Origin: Actinobacteria bacterium UBA5182 | GTDB taxonomy: Bacteria; Actinomycetota; UBA4738 | Length of the DNA stretch: 15,568 nt | Reading direction: 5' to 3' | Assembly (NCBI GenBank): GCA_002413185.1 | Contig: DHWM01000077.1 | Location: forward strand, 3,572-19,139 | Shown here: piece by piece, positions 1-7,266 of the stretch | How the letters are laid out: each line of letters opens with the position of its first letter | Position numbering within the stretch: position 1 is the first letter of the stretch | Notes under the pieces: generated by a model | The model's input: only the letters and a program-made list of their open reading frames with translations | Told to the model about the DNA's origin: nothing | Database searches by the model: none | Position numbers and translations under genes: made by a program

Positions 1-440
1 AGCTGGAAGATCAGGAACATCTCGGCGGTCCACCGTCCGATGCCCCGGACTTGGCTGAGCAGGGCCACGATGTCGTCGTCCTCGCGGCGCCGGATCCCCT
101 CCAAGGGGACGGTTCCATCGGTGGCCTTCGCCGCCAGGTCCCGGATCGATGCGGCCTTGGACCCGGACAGCCCGGCGGCCCGGAGGCGCTCTTCGGGCAT
201 GGACAGCGCGGCTTCCGGCGTCACCGCGCCGCCGGGGAACAGCGCCAGGAATCTCCGGTGGATGGCCGCCGCCGCCGCCCCGGCCAGCTGCTGGTACAGG
301 ATGCTCTCGGCCAGCGCGGCGAAGTCATCGGTTGTGGGCCGGGCCAGCCGGAACGGCCCGGCGTCTCGGACCAACCGCTTCATCACCCGGTCGCGCCGGG
401 CGATCTCAGAGGTGGCGGCGGTGAAGCTGACCCGCGGCAT
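1..440 (-). CDS. DNA-3-methyladenine glycosylase (AlkA/HhH-GPD type), 3' part cut off by window edge
   Basis: Base-excision repair enzyme that removes alkylated bases such as 3-methyladenine. Reading the minus strand from ATG at 440 gives 146 codons with no stop up to the left edge. LYQQLAGAAAAAIHRRF matches the conserved first helices of AlkA-like glycosylases, and LRAAGLSGSKAASIRDLA the segment before the helix-hairpin-helix. The hairpin itself is VRGIGRWTAEMF at residues about 131-142. Trp137 sits where bifunctional EndoIII-type enzymes have the catalytic Lys, so a monofunctional glycosylase is expected. The catalytic Asp lies beyond the window and cannot be checked. ATG 440 has no clear Shine-Dalgarno; TAAGCT (455-450 on the minus strand) lies 9 nt upstream, so a very short leader is possible. 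The gene diverges from valS across 99 nt. The family call is strong; the exact subfamily is uncertain because the C-terminus is missing. Confidence 0.85.
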   Translation of the reverse strand, partial: MPRVSFTAATSEIARRDRVMKRLVRDAGPFRLARPTTDDFAALAESILYQQLAGAAAAAIHRRFLALFPGGAVTPEAALSMPEERLRAAGLSGSKAASIRDLAAKATDGTVPLEGIRRREDDDIVALLSQVRGIGRWTAEMFLIFQ

Positions 441-539
441 GGAGGACCGAGCTTACGGGAACGTTGGGGCGCCGGGCCACGCCACTCCGGTGACGGGATG
501 TCCAGATGGGAGGGGTTGCCTCGTACACTCGGGGGTCTC
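441..539. promoter_or_regulatory. Divergent intergenic region between the DNA glycosylase gene and valS
   Basis: These 99 nt separate two divergent start codons and must hold both sets of start signals. On the plus strand TACACT (524-529) resembles a -10 hexamer and lies 10 nt before the valS ATG. On the minus strand TAAGCT (455-450) lies 9 nt before the glycosylase ATG. Neither has a convincing -35 hexamer at normal spacing. I see no T-box features, which would be one way to regulate a tRNA synthetase gene. Promoter assignment is inference from position and hexamer similarity only. Confidence 0.35.
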
Positions 540-3215
540 ATGACCGACCAGCGGCCGAACGTCACCACCGATGCCGCCGCCATGCCGACGGCCTACGACG
601 GGCACGCGGCGGAGGCGCGCTGGTACCCCGAGTGGGTCCGGCGCGGGTATTTCCACGCCGAGCCCAACCCGGAGAAGGAACCCTTCTGCATCGTGATCCC
701 ACCTCCCAACGTCACCGGAGCCCTGCACGCCGGCCACGCCCTGAACGGCACCATCCAGGACGCTGTGGTCAGGCGCAAGCGCATGCAGGGCTACGAGGCG
801 CTGTGGCTCCCCGGCACCGACCACGCCGGAATCGCCACCCAGGTCGTGGTGGAGCGGGAGCTGGCGAAGGAGGGGATCGACCGCAAGCAGATCGGACGGG
901 AGGCCTTCGTCGGGAAGGTGTGGGAGTGGAAGGAGAGGTACGGCAACAGGATCGTCGAGCAGTTCAAGGCCCTGGGGAGCTCGTGCGACTGGGATCGTCT
1001 CCGCTTCACCATGGACGAGGGCCTGGCGAAGGCGGTCCGGGTGGCGTTCGTCAGGATGTACGAGGACGGCCTGATCTACCGTGGCGAGCGCATCATCAAC
1101 TGGTGCCCCAGGGACGGCACGGCGCTGTCGGACTCCGAGGTGGAGCACGAGGACGTCGAAGGTGAGCTGATCACGTTCCGGTACGAGTTGGTCGACGGCT
1201 CTGGGCACATCGACGTCGCCACCACCCGCATCGAGACGATGCTTGGTGACACCGGAGTGGCCGTCCACCCGGACGACGAACGCTACCGGGCCCTGGTGGG
1301 CAAGAGCGTGCGCCACCCGTTCACCGGCGCGGCGCTCCCGATCGTGGCTGACGGCGCCATCGACCCCGCGTTCGGGACGGGCGCGCTGAAGGTCACGCCG
1401 GGGCACGATCCCGTCGACTTCGAGATCGCCCAGCGAGCCGGGATGGCCATGGTCAATATCCTCACCGCGGACGCGTGCATCGCCGACACGGCGCCCAAGG
1501 AGTTCCGGGGCCTGGACCGCTACGGGGCGAGGGCGAAGGTCGCGGAGCGGCTGCGGGAGATGGGCCTGATCGTGAAGGAGGAGCGGCCCTACATTCACGC
1601 GGTCGGGCACTGCTACCGCTGCCACAGCGAGATCGAGCCATGGCTCTCCGGCAAGCAGTGGTTCGTGGCCGTGGAGCGGCTGAAGGGTCCCGCCACGCAG
1701 GCCGCGTTGGACGGGCGGATCCGGTTCTGGCCTGAGCGGTGGCGCGGCCCGTACACCCAGTGGCTGGACAACCTCCGCGACTGGAACATCTCCCGGCAAC
1801 TGTGGTGGGGCCATCAGATCCCCGTCTGGTACTGCCCGGACGGTCACCAGTTCGCCTCCGTGGAGGATCCCGCCGAGTGCAAGGAGTGCGGGTCGAAGGA
1901 GATAACCCGGGACCCCGACGTCCTGGACACGTGGTTCTCGTCTCAGCTCTGGCCGTTCTCCACACTGGGGTGGCCGGAGAAGACCGAGGATCTGGCGTTT
2001 TTCTATCCCACCAGCGTGCTGGTGACCGGCTACGAGATCCTGTACCTGTGGGTGGCCCGGATGATCATGAGCGGGTTGTACCTGGCCGGCGACATCCCCT
2101 TCCGCCACGTCGTGATCACGGGGCTGGTGCGGGACCGGCACGGCAAGCCGATGCACAAGTCCTCGAGGAACGTCATCGACCCGTTGGACCTGATCCGCGA
2201 CTACGGGGCCGACGCCACGCGATTCGGCCTGGCCAGGCTGGCCACGGGTGGGCAGGATCTCCCGCTGTCCGAGGAAGCCATCGAGTCCGGCCGTCGCTTC
2301 GCCAACAAGATCTGGAACGCCACCCGGCTGGTGCTGGGCGCGGAGGAAGCACCGGGCGGACCATCGGAGCTCCCCGCCGAGCATGGATGGACGCTTCCCG
2401 ATCGGTGGCTGCTGTCGCGCCACCAGGCCTGCCTCGACGAGGTGGACCGGGCGTTCGAGGAGTTCCGGTTCGCCGACGCGACCCAGACGCTGCACCGGTT
2501 CATCTGGTCGGAGCTGTGCGACTGGGGGCTCGAGGTGGCCAAGCCCCGGCTGTACGAGGGGTCGGAGGACGAGCGCCGCGCCGCCGCCGGGGTGCTGCGA
2601 TGGGTCCTGGAGCGAAGCCTTCGACTCCTGCATCCGGTGATGCCGTTCGTGACCGAGGAAGCATGGCAGCTGTTCGACGCCGGTGAGTCCATCGTGGTGG
2701 CGCCGTGGCCGGAGTCTCATCCCGAGCATCGGGACGAACAGGCTGAGCGCCGGTTCGGCTTCGCCATGGACCTGGTGTCAGAGGTCCGCCGGTTTCGCAA
2801 GACGCATGGCCTTCGTGATTCCATGTCGCTGGCAGTCCGGATCCGGCCTCCCGAGGACCAGGACGACGTGGCCCGGTCGCTCCGTCCGGAGATCGAGCGG
2901 CTGGCCGCGATCTCGACCCTTGAGATCCTGGACGAGCCCACCGACCCTTCCGGATGCGCCCGCCTCCACGTGGGCGGCGCCGAGGTCCTGATCCCACTGG
3001 CGGGCGTTCTCGACCCGGAGGTCGAACGCCGGCGCCTGTGGAGGCGCCTCGCGGAGATCGAGGCGGACACCGCCCGCATCGAGGGCAAACTGGCCAACGA
3101 GGAGTTCGTGTCGAAGGCCCCGGCTGCCGTCGTGGAGAAGGAGCAGGGGCGGCTGGGTGCCCTCAAGGAGGAGGCAGCGGTCCTCGGATCGCAGCTCGAA
3201 GACCTCGGTTCCTGA
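540..3215 (+). CDS. valS: Valyl-tRNA synthetase
   Basis: Cytoplasmic class I aminoacyl-tRNA synthetase that charges tRNA-Val. The protein is 891 aa, a normal length. The HIGH motif is HAGH (63-66) after PPPNVTGAL. A CP1 editing domain follows, then YRCHSEIEPWLSGKQWFV and the signature DWNISRQLWWGHQIPVWYC. A cysteine/histidine cluster (CPDGH, CKECG) precedes DPDVLDTWFSSQLWPFSTLGW. The anticodon-binding domain contains FANKIWNATRLVL, and a C-terminal coiled-coil tRNA arm covers about the last 65 residues (DPEVERRRLW onward). The KMSKS loop is unusual: GKPMHKSSRN, with Pro537 for the first Lys and His539 for the first Ser, keeping K540-S541. ATG 540 was chosen because the conserved N-terminus begins soon after; the frame stays open to 51 but that stretch is antisense to the glycosylase gene. 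ATG 582 is a possible later start. A GGGGGT run (531-536) sits very close to the ATG. Confidence 0.97.
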   Translation: MTDQRPNVTTDAAAMPTAYDGHAAEARWYPEWVRRGYFHAEPNPEKEPFCIVIPPPNVTGALHAGHALNGTIQDAVVRRKRMQGYEALWLPGTDHAGIATQVVVERELAKEGIDRKQIGREAFVGKVWEWKERYGNRIVEQFKALGSSCDWDRLRFTMDEGLAKAVRVAFVRMYEDGLIYRGERIINWCPRDGTALSDSEVEHEDVEGELITFRYELVDGSGHIDVATTRIETMLGDTGVAVHPDDERYRALVGKSVRHPFTGAALPIVADGAIDPAFGTGALKVTPGHDPVDFEIAQRAGMAMVNILTADACIADTAPKEFRGLDRYGARAKVAERLREMGLIVKEERPYIHAVGHCYRCHSEIEPWLSGKQWFVAVERLKGPATQAALDGRIRFWPERWRGPYTQWLDNLRDWNISRQLWWGHQIPVWYCPDGHQFASVEDPAECKECGSKEITRDPDVLDTWFSSQLWPFSTLGWPEKTEDLAFFYPTSVLVTGYEILYLWVARMIMSGLYLAGDIPFRHVVITGLVRDRHGKPMHKSSRNVIDPLDLIRDYGADATRFGLARLATGGQDLPLSEEAIESGRRFANKIWNATRLVLGAEEAPGGPSELPAEHGWTLPDRWLLSRHQACLDEVDRAFEEFRFADATQTLHRFIWSELCDWGLEVAKPRLYEGSEDERRAAAGVLRWVLERSLRLLHPVMPFVTEEAWQLFDAGESIVVAPWPESHPEHRDEQAERRFGFAMDLVSEVRRFRKTHGLRDSMSLAVRIRPPEDQDDVARSLRPEIERLAAISTLEILDEPTDPSGCARLHVGGAEVLIPLAGVLDPEVERRRLWRRLAEIEADTARIEGKLANEEFVSKAPAAVVEKEQGRLGALKEEAAVLGSQLEDLGS

Positions 3216-3231
3216 TCGGGGTGTCGGTACG

Positions 3232-4518
3232 GTGAAGTTCGAACAGGCGGTGGCTGACCTCGACTCCCGGCAGTCCGAGCGGATGCCCGAACCGAGCCTG
3301 GACCGGATCCGGGCGCTGGCCGACCTGCTCGACAACCCGCAGGTGACCTACCCCTCGATCCACGTCACCGGCACCAACGGGAAGACCACGACCGCCCGTC
3401 TGATCACCGCCCTTGCATGCGCTCACGGTCTCGCCACCGGCACGTTCGTCTCCCCGCACATCACCTCGTTGACAGAGCGGCTCTCCGTGTGTAGCCGAGT
3501 CATGACCGAGGAGGAGTTCGGCGAAGAGTACGGACGGCTGTTGCCCTACTTCGACCGTGTCGACGGCTGGTCACGAAAGGTCACCTATTTCGAGGCGCTC
3601 ACCGCCATGGCCTATCTGTGGTTCGCCGACAAGCCGGTGGCCATGGCGGTGTTCGAGGTCGGGATGGGGGGAACGTGGGACGCCACGAACCTGATCCGCG
3701 GCGACGTCGCGGTGCTGTGCCCGATCGGGCTCGACCACAAGGAGCTCGGTGACACGGTGGCCCAGGTGGCCACGGAGAAGGCAGGGATCATCAAGGAGGG
3801 CCAGGTCGCGGTGATCCGGGAACAGCGTCCCGAGGCGCGCCGGGTCATCGAGGATCGGTGCCGGGATGTCTCGGCGACGCTGTTGGAGGAGGGAGAGACG
3901 TTCGCCCTCGAATCGCGGTCCCAGGCGGTAGGGGGGCAGGCCATCTCGATCAGGACGCCGTACCGGCGATACGACGAGCTCATGCTTCCGCTGTTCGGGC
4001 AGCAGGTTGCCCGAAACGCCGCCGCGTCGGTGGTCGCATGCGAAGCGCTGCTCGGCCGGGGGCTGGACTCGAACGCCGTCCGAAGGGCCATCCGAACGGC
4101 GTCCTCACCCGGGCGGATCGAGGTGGTTGGGCGCCACCCGTTGATCGTCTTGGACGGCGCCCACAACGCCGACGCGATGCACGCCCTGCTGGAGGCGATT
4201 CCGGAGGCGTTCCGGTGGGAGCGCCTGCACCTGGTGGTGGGCATCTTCGCCGACAAGGACGTCGAAGGGGTGATGGAGATCGCGGCGCCGCTGGCCGACC
4301 GAGCCTACGCGTGCCGGAACTCGAGCGTCCGGGCGGCGCCGGCCGAGCGGGTGGCCGGGGCGCTGGCCGCCGGGGGATGCGACGACGTGGAGACCTTCGA
4401 CACCGTGGCTGCTGCTGTGGACGCAGCCCGGTCGTCGGCCGGAAACGGTGACCTGATCCTGGTGACGGGCTCTTTCTATACTGTGGCCGACGCGCGCCCC
4501 CTGTTCGTGGGCGCCTGA
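3232..4518 (+). CDS. folC: Bifunctional folylpolyglutamate / dihydrofolate synthase
   Basis: ATP-dependent ligase that adds glutamate to dihydropteroate and/or tetrahydrofolates; a Mur-ligase relative. The protein is 428 aa, typical for FolC. The P-loop is GTNGKTT at residues 47-53, in the form usual for Actinomycetota rather than GTNGKGS. It is followed by SPHITSLTERL, FEVGMGGTWDATN, IGLDHKELGDTVAQVATEKAG with the metal/ATP-site His and Glu, and the C-terminal domain signature LDGAHNADAMHALLEAI. The start is GTG 3232, 16 nt after the valS stop. The next in-frame ATG would cut into the conserved SERMPEPSLDRI segment, and no earlier start fits without overlapping valS. Close spacing implies co-transcription with valS, the same neighbour as in mycobacteria and Streptomyces. 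The small membrane-protein gene I recall between folC and ndk in those genera is absent here. Whether the enzyme has both activities cannot be told from sequence. Confidence 0.95.
   Translation: MKFEQAVADLDSRQSERMPEPSLDRIRALADLLDNPQVTYPSIHVTGTNGKTTTARLITALACAHGLATGTFVSPHITSLTERLSVCSRVMTEEEFGEEYGRLLPYFDRVDGWSRKVTYFEALTAMAYLWFADKPVAMAVFEVGMGGTWDATNLIRGDVAVLCPIGLDHKELGDTVAQVATEKAGIIKEGQVAVIREQRPEARRVIEDRCRDVSATLLEEGETFALESRSQAVGGQAISIRTPYRRYDELMLPLFGQQVARNAAASVVACEALLGRGLDSNAVRRAIRTASSPGRIEVVGRHPLIVLDGAHNADAMHALLEAIPEAFRWERLHLVVGIFADKDVEGVMEIAAPLADRAYACRNSSVRAAPAERVAGALAAGGCDDVETFDTVAAAVDAARSSAGNGDLILVTGSFYTVADARPLFVGA
4477..4482 (+). promoter_or_regulatory. Possible -10 element for ndk (TATACT) inside the folC 3' end
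   Basis: TATACT matches the bacterial -10 consensus at five of six positions and stands out in this high-GC context. It lies 68 nt before the ndk ATG, within the folC coding sequence. The best -35 candidate at about 17-18 nt spacing (CTGATC region, near 4453) is weak. It could give ndk its own promoter in addition to readthrough from valS-folC, but it also encodes FolC residues and may be chance. Confidence 0.25.
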
Positions 4519-4550
4519 CCCACACGCGTATCGAGGCGGGGGACGAGCTC

Positions 4551-4961
4551 ATGGCCGATCAATCCACGCTGCTCATCGTCAAGCCCGACGCGGTCCGCCG
4601 GGGCCTGACCGGCGAGATCCTGTCACGGGTCGAACGAAAGGGCCTCCGGTTGGAGTCGCTGCGGATGATGCGCATCGACCGCGACCTGGCCGAACGCCAC
4701 TACGCGGAGCACCGGGAGAAGCCGTTCTTCGGCGAGCTGGTCGAATTCATCACGTCCGGCGACGTGGTGCTGGTGAAGGTGACCGGTCGGGAGGCGGTCC
4801 CGGTCCTCCGGTCGCTGATGGGCGCGACCGATCCGGCCGCCTCGCCGCCCGGGACCATCCGAGGCGACTTCGGCATCCTGATCACCGAGAACCTGGTTCA
4901 TGGGAGCGACTCGCCGGAGTCCGCGGCCCGGGAGCTGGCGCTGTTCTTCGAGGGCCAGTAG
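4551..4961 (+). CDS. ndk: Nucleoside diphosphate kinase
   Basis: Cytoplasmic enzyme that balances NTP and dNTP pools by moving the gamma-phosphate through a phosphohistidine. The protein is 136 aa, the standard length. It has the N-terminal KPDAVRRGLTGEILSR motif, the Kpn-loop region (MGATDPAASPPGTIRGDF) and the active-site signature ENLVHGSDSPESA with the catalytic His at 117. ATG 4551 is preceded by a purine-rich GGCGGGGGA run (about 4535-4542) at good ribosome-binding distance. It lies 32 nt after folC on the same strand. In Streptomyces-type gene order ndk is followed directly by mreB; here the fab operon intervenes on the opposite strand, ending 6 nt from the ndk stop. Confidence 0.97.
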   Translation: MADQSTLLIVKPDAVRRGLTGEILSRVERKGLRLESLRMMRIDRDLAERHYAEHREKPFFGELVEFITSGDVVLVKVTGREAVPVLRSLMGATDPAASPPGTIRGDFGILITENLVHGSDSPESAARELALFFEGQ

Positions 4962-4967
4962 CCCAGG

Positions 4968-6200
4968 TCAGGCGTCCCACCGGCGAAACGCGAGCACCGC
5001 GTTCTGGCCGCCGAACCCGAAGGAATTCGACAAGGCCAATCGGACGTCCGCCTTTCTGGACTCGTTCGGGACGTAATCCAGGTCGCACACCTCGTCGGGA
5101 TGCTCGTGGTTGATGGTGGGAGGGATCTCGCCGTTGTGGACGACCAGCGCCGCCACCCCGGCCTCGATTGCGCCGGCCGCGCCCAGCATGTGCCCGGTCA
5201 TCGACTTGGTCGACGACACCGGGGTCCCGGAGGCGTGATCACCCAGCGCCTTCTTGATGGCGCGAGTCTCGGAGGCGTCGTTCAACTGCGTCGATGTCCC
5301 GTGGGCGTTCACGTACCCGACCGCGTCCGCCGGTTCGCCGGCGTCCTCCAGGCAGGCCTGGATCGCCTGGATGGCCCCCAGGCCCTCCGGCTCCGGAGCG
5401 GTGATGTGATAGGCATCCGCCGAAGCGCCGAACCCGGCCAGCTCCGCATAGATGCGAGCTCCCCTGGCCACCGCTCGTTCGGCCTCCTCCAGCACCACCG
5501 CGCCCGCTCCCTCGGACATGACGAAGCCGTCCCGGTCGCGGTCGAAGGGACGGCTGGCGCGGGTCGGGTCTGGGTTCCGCGACAGCGCCTGCATCTGGGC
5601 GAAGCCGGCCACGGTCAGTGGCAGGATGGAGGCCTCGGTCCCGCCGGCCAGGGACACGTCGGCATAGCCGTCCCGGATGGCTCGGAACGCCTCGCCCACC
5701 GCGTGGGCTCCGGCCGCGCAGGCCGTGGTGATGCACTCGTTGGGCCCGGTGAACCCGAACGCCATGGCCACGTGCCCCGCCGCCGCGTTCGGCATCAGCA
5801 TGGGGACCATGAAGGGACTGACCCTGTCGGCGCCGCGCTCGAGGAACACCTTGTGCTGGGCCAGCAGGCTGCTCAGCCCGCCGATCCCCGTGGAGAAGAA
5901 CACCCCGGTGCGGCCCTGATCGACCTCGGGCTCACCGGCATCCTTCCACGCCAGCTTGGCTGCGGCGATGGCGAAGTGCACCACCCGGTCCGTCCGCTTG
6001 GCCTCTTTCGGCGTCATCCAGTCGGCCGGCGAGAAGTCGTGCACCTCCGCCGCGATCTGGACCGGGAGCTCCGACGGATCGAAGTTCGAGATTTTGGAGA
6101 CCCCGCTGCGTCCGGCCACCAGAGCGCCCCAGAAGTCCTCGACGCCCGTGCCCACGGGAGAGACGGGCCCGATCCCCGAGACGACGACGCGCCTTGGCAT
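4968..6200 (-). CDS. fabF: Beta-ketoacyl-ACP synthase II
   Basis: Condensing enzyme that elongates acyl-ACP with malonyl-ACP in type II fatty-acid synthesis. The protein is 410 aa, as expected for FabF. The thiolase-fold catalytic triad is visible: Cys161 in ITTACAAGAHA, His300 in VNAHGTST and His337 in SMTGHMLGAAG, with the accompanying Lys332. The C-terminus SNSFGFGGQNAVLAF is a typical FabF signature. Start ATG 6200 begins MPRRVVVSGIGPVSPVG, the conserved N-terminus. The frame stays open upstream to 6545, but that would run through acpP and is rejected. The start is 2 nt after the acpP stop, with GGGGGTGG and TAGGA just upstream, so translation is probably coupled. This is the last gene of the operon and it converges on ndk. 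Confidence 0.97.
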   Translation of the reverse strand: MPRRVVVSGIGPVSPVGTGVEDFWGALVAGRSGVSKISNFDPSELPVQIAAEVHDFSPADWMTPKEAKRTDRVVHFAIAAAKLAWKDAGEPEVDQGRTGVFFSTGIGGLSSLLAQHKVFLERGADRVSPFMVPMLMPNAAAGHVAMAFGFTGPNECITTACAAGAHAVGEAFRAIRDGYADVSLAGGTEASILPLTVAGFAQMQALSRNPDPTRASRPFDRDRDGFVMSEGAGAVVLEEAERAVARGARIYAELAGFGASADAYHITAPEPEGLGAIQAIQACLEDAGEPADAVGYVNAHGTSTQLNDASETRAIKKALGDHASGTPVSSTKSMTGHMLGAAGAIEAGVAALVVHNGEIPPTINHEHPDEVCDLDYVPNESRKADVRLALSNSFGFGGQNAVLAFRRWDA

Positions 6201-6202
6201 TC

Positions 6203-6454
6203 CTACGCCGCCACCCCCAGTTTCTGCGCCACCAGGTTGATGGCCTGCCCGACGGTCTTCACGCCCTCCATCTCGTCCTCGGGGATCGACACCCCGAACT
6301 CCTCCTCCAGCGCGAGCACGGCCTCGACCAGGTCGAGCGAGTCCGCGTCGAGGTCCTCCTGGAATCTTGCCTGCGGGGTCACCTGATCCTCGGGTACCGA
6401 GAGGTTCTCCGCCAAGGTCTTGCACACCTTCTCCTGGATCTCCGCCATCTCCAT
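6203..6454 (-). CDS. acpP: Acyl carrier protein
   Basis: Small acidic carrier that holds growing acyl chains on 4'-phosphopantetheine. The protein is 83 aa. The attachment site is Ser39 in DLDADSLDLVE, followed by the helix II/III sequence ALEEEFGVSIPEDE. Start ATG 6454 is supported by a strong Shine-Dalgarno, GGAGGAGGAG, ending about 8 nt upstream; an alternative ATG at 6448 is less well placed. This is the clearest ribosome-binding site in the operon and fits the high demand for ACP. The 71-nt gap to fabG upstream is the only sizeable gap inside the operon and could hold an internal promoter or a processing site, though I see no clear one. Confidence 0.97.
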   Translation of the reverse strand: MEMAEIQEKVCKTLAENLSVPEDQVTPQARFQEDLDADSLDLVEAVLALEEEFGVSIPEDEMEGVKTVGQAINLVAQKLGVAA

Positions 6455-6525
6455 CTTCGATGCTCCTCCTCCAGTCCGATCCTGCCCCGTCTCCGTTCGA
6501 CCGGTCGCCGCCCGTGACCTCGGCG

Positions 6526-7266
6526 TCAGGCCGAAAGTCCTCCATCCACGGTGATGACCGCGCCGTTCACGTAGCCGGCCTCGGGACCGGCCAGAAACGC
6601 GATCACCGCGGCGATCTCATCCGACGTCCCGAACCGGCCCGCCGGGGTCAGCTCCACGTACCGTCGCTTGAGCTCCTCGGTGGCGGGCGCGGTCATCGCC
6701 GTCTCCACGAACCCCGGGCACACCGCGTTCACGGTGATGCCCCGGCCACCCACCTCGCGGGCCAGCGATTTCGTCATCCCGACCAGGCCGGCCTTCGACG
6801 CGGAGTAGGCTGCCTGGCCGGCGTTCCCCCGGATCGCCGCAACCGAGGCCACGTTCACGATCCTGCCCCACCGCGCCTTGAGCATGGCGGGCAGTGCCCG
6901 CCGGGCACACAGGAAGGCGCCACGCAGGTTCGTCTCGATGGTGGCGTCCCAGGTGGTCGTGGAGTACTTCACCGCCAGGCCATCCTTGCTGAACCCGGCG
7001 TTGTTGACCAGGACCCTGACCGGCCCGAGCTCGCCCTCGACCCGCCGAAACGCGTCGTCGATGGAGTCCTCGTCTCTGACGTCGACCGGCATCGCCACGG
7101 CGTCGGCTCCTTCCGCCCTGGCCTTGGCCACAGTGTCCTCAGCGCCATCTCCGTCGCTGCGATACCCGATGGCAACCGAGAGCCCGGCTCGGGCCAGTGC
7201 CAGCGCGGTCGCGCTGCCGATGCCTCGAGACGCGCCGGTCACGAGCGCCACGGTGGCCTCAGGCAT
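6526..7266 (-). CDS. fabG: 3-oxoacyl-ACP reductase
   Basis: NADPH-dependent short-chain dehydrogenase that reduces 3-ketoacyl-ACP to 3-hydroxyacyl-ACP. The protein is 246 aa. The nucleotide-binding motif is TGASRGIG (10-17), with NNAG at 88-91 and structural Asn113. The catalytic triad is Ser141, Tyr154 and Lys158 within NVASVAAIRGNAGQ and AAYSASKAG. The C-terminus GAVITVDGGLSA is standard for FabG. The SDR family is large, but position between fabH and acpP makes the FabG assignment secure. ATG 7266 overlaps the 3' end of fabH by 8 nt, suggesting translational coupling. Confidence 0.95.
   Translation of the reverse strand: MPEATVALVTGASRGIGSATALALARAGLSVAIGYRSDGDGAEDTVAKARAEGADAVAMPVDVRDEDSIDDAFRRVEGELGPVRVLVNNAGFSKDGLAVKYSTTTWDATIETNLRGAFLCARRALPAMLKARWGRIVNVASVAAIRGNAGQAAYSASKAGLVGMTKSLAREVGGRGITVNAVCPGFVETAMTAPATEELKRRYVELTPAGRFGTSDEIAAVIAFLAGPEAGYVNGAVITVDGGLSA

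Noticed and set aside
51..539. Upstream extension of valS to an ATG at 51
   Set aside because: The frame is open, but its residues are antisense to a well-matched DNA glycosylase and unlike any ValRS N-terminus.
453..2729. 758-codon open frame antisense to valS
   Set aside because: It mirrors valS codon bias in high-GC DNA and shows no recognisable domain, while the plus strand has complete ValRS motifs.
6201..6545. N-terminal extension of fabF through acpP
   Set aside because: The extra residues are Gly/Arg-rich with no match, and acpP is clearly encoded there in another frame with its own strong ribosome-binding site.
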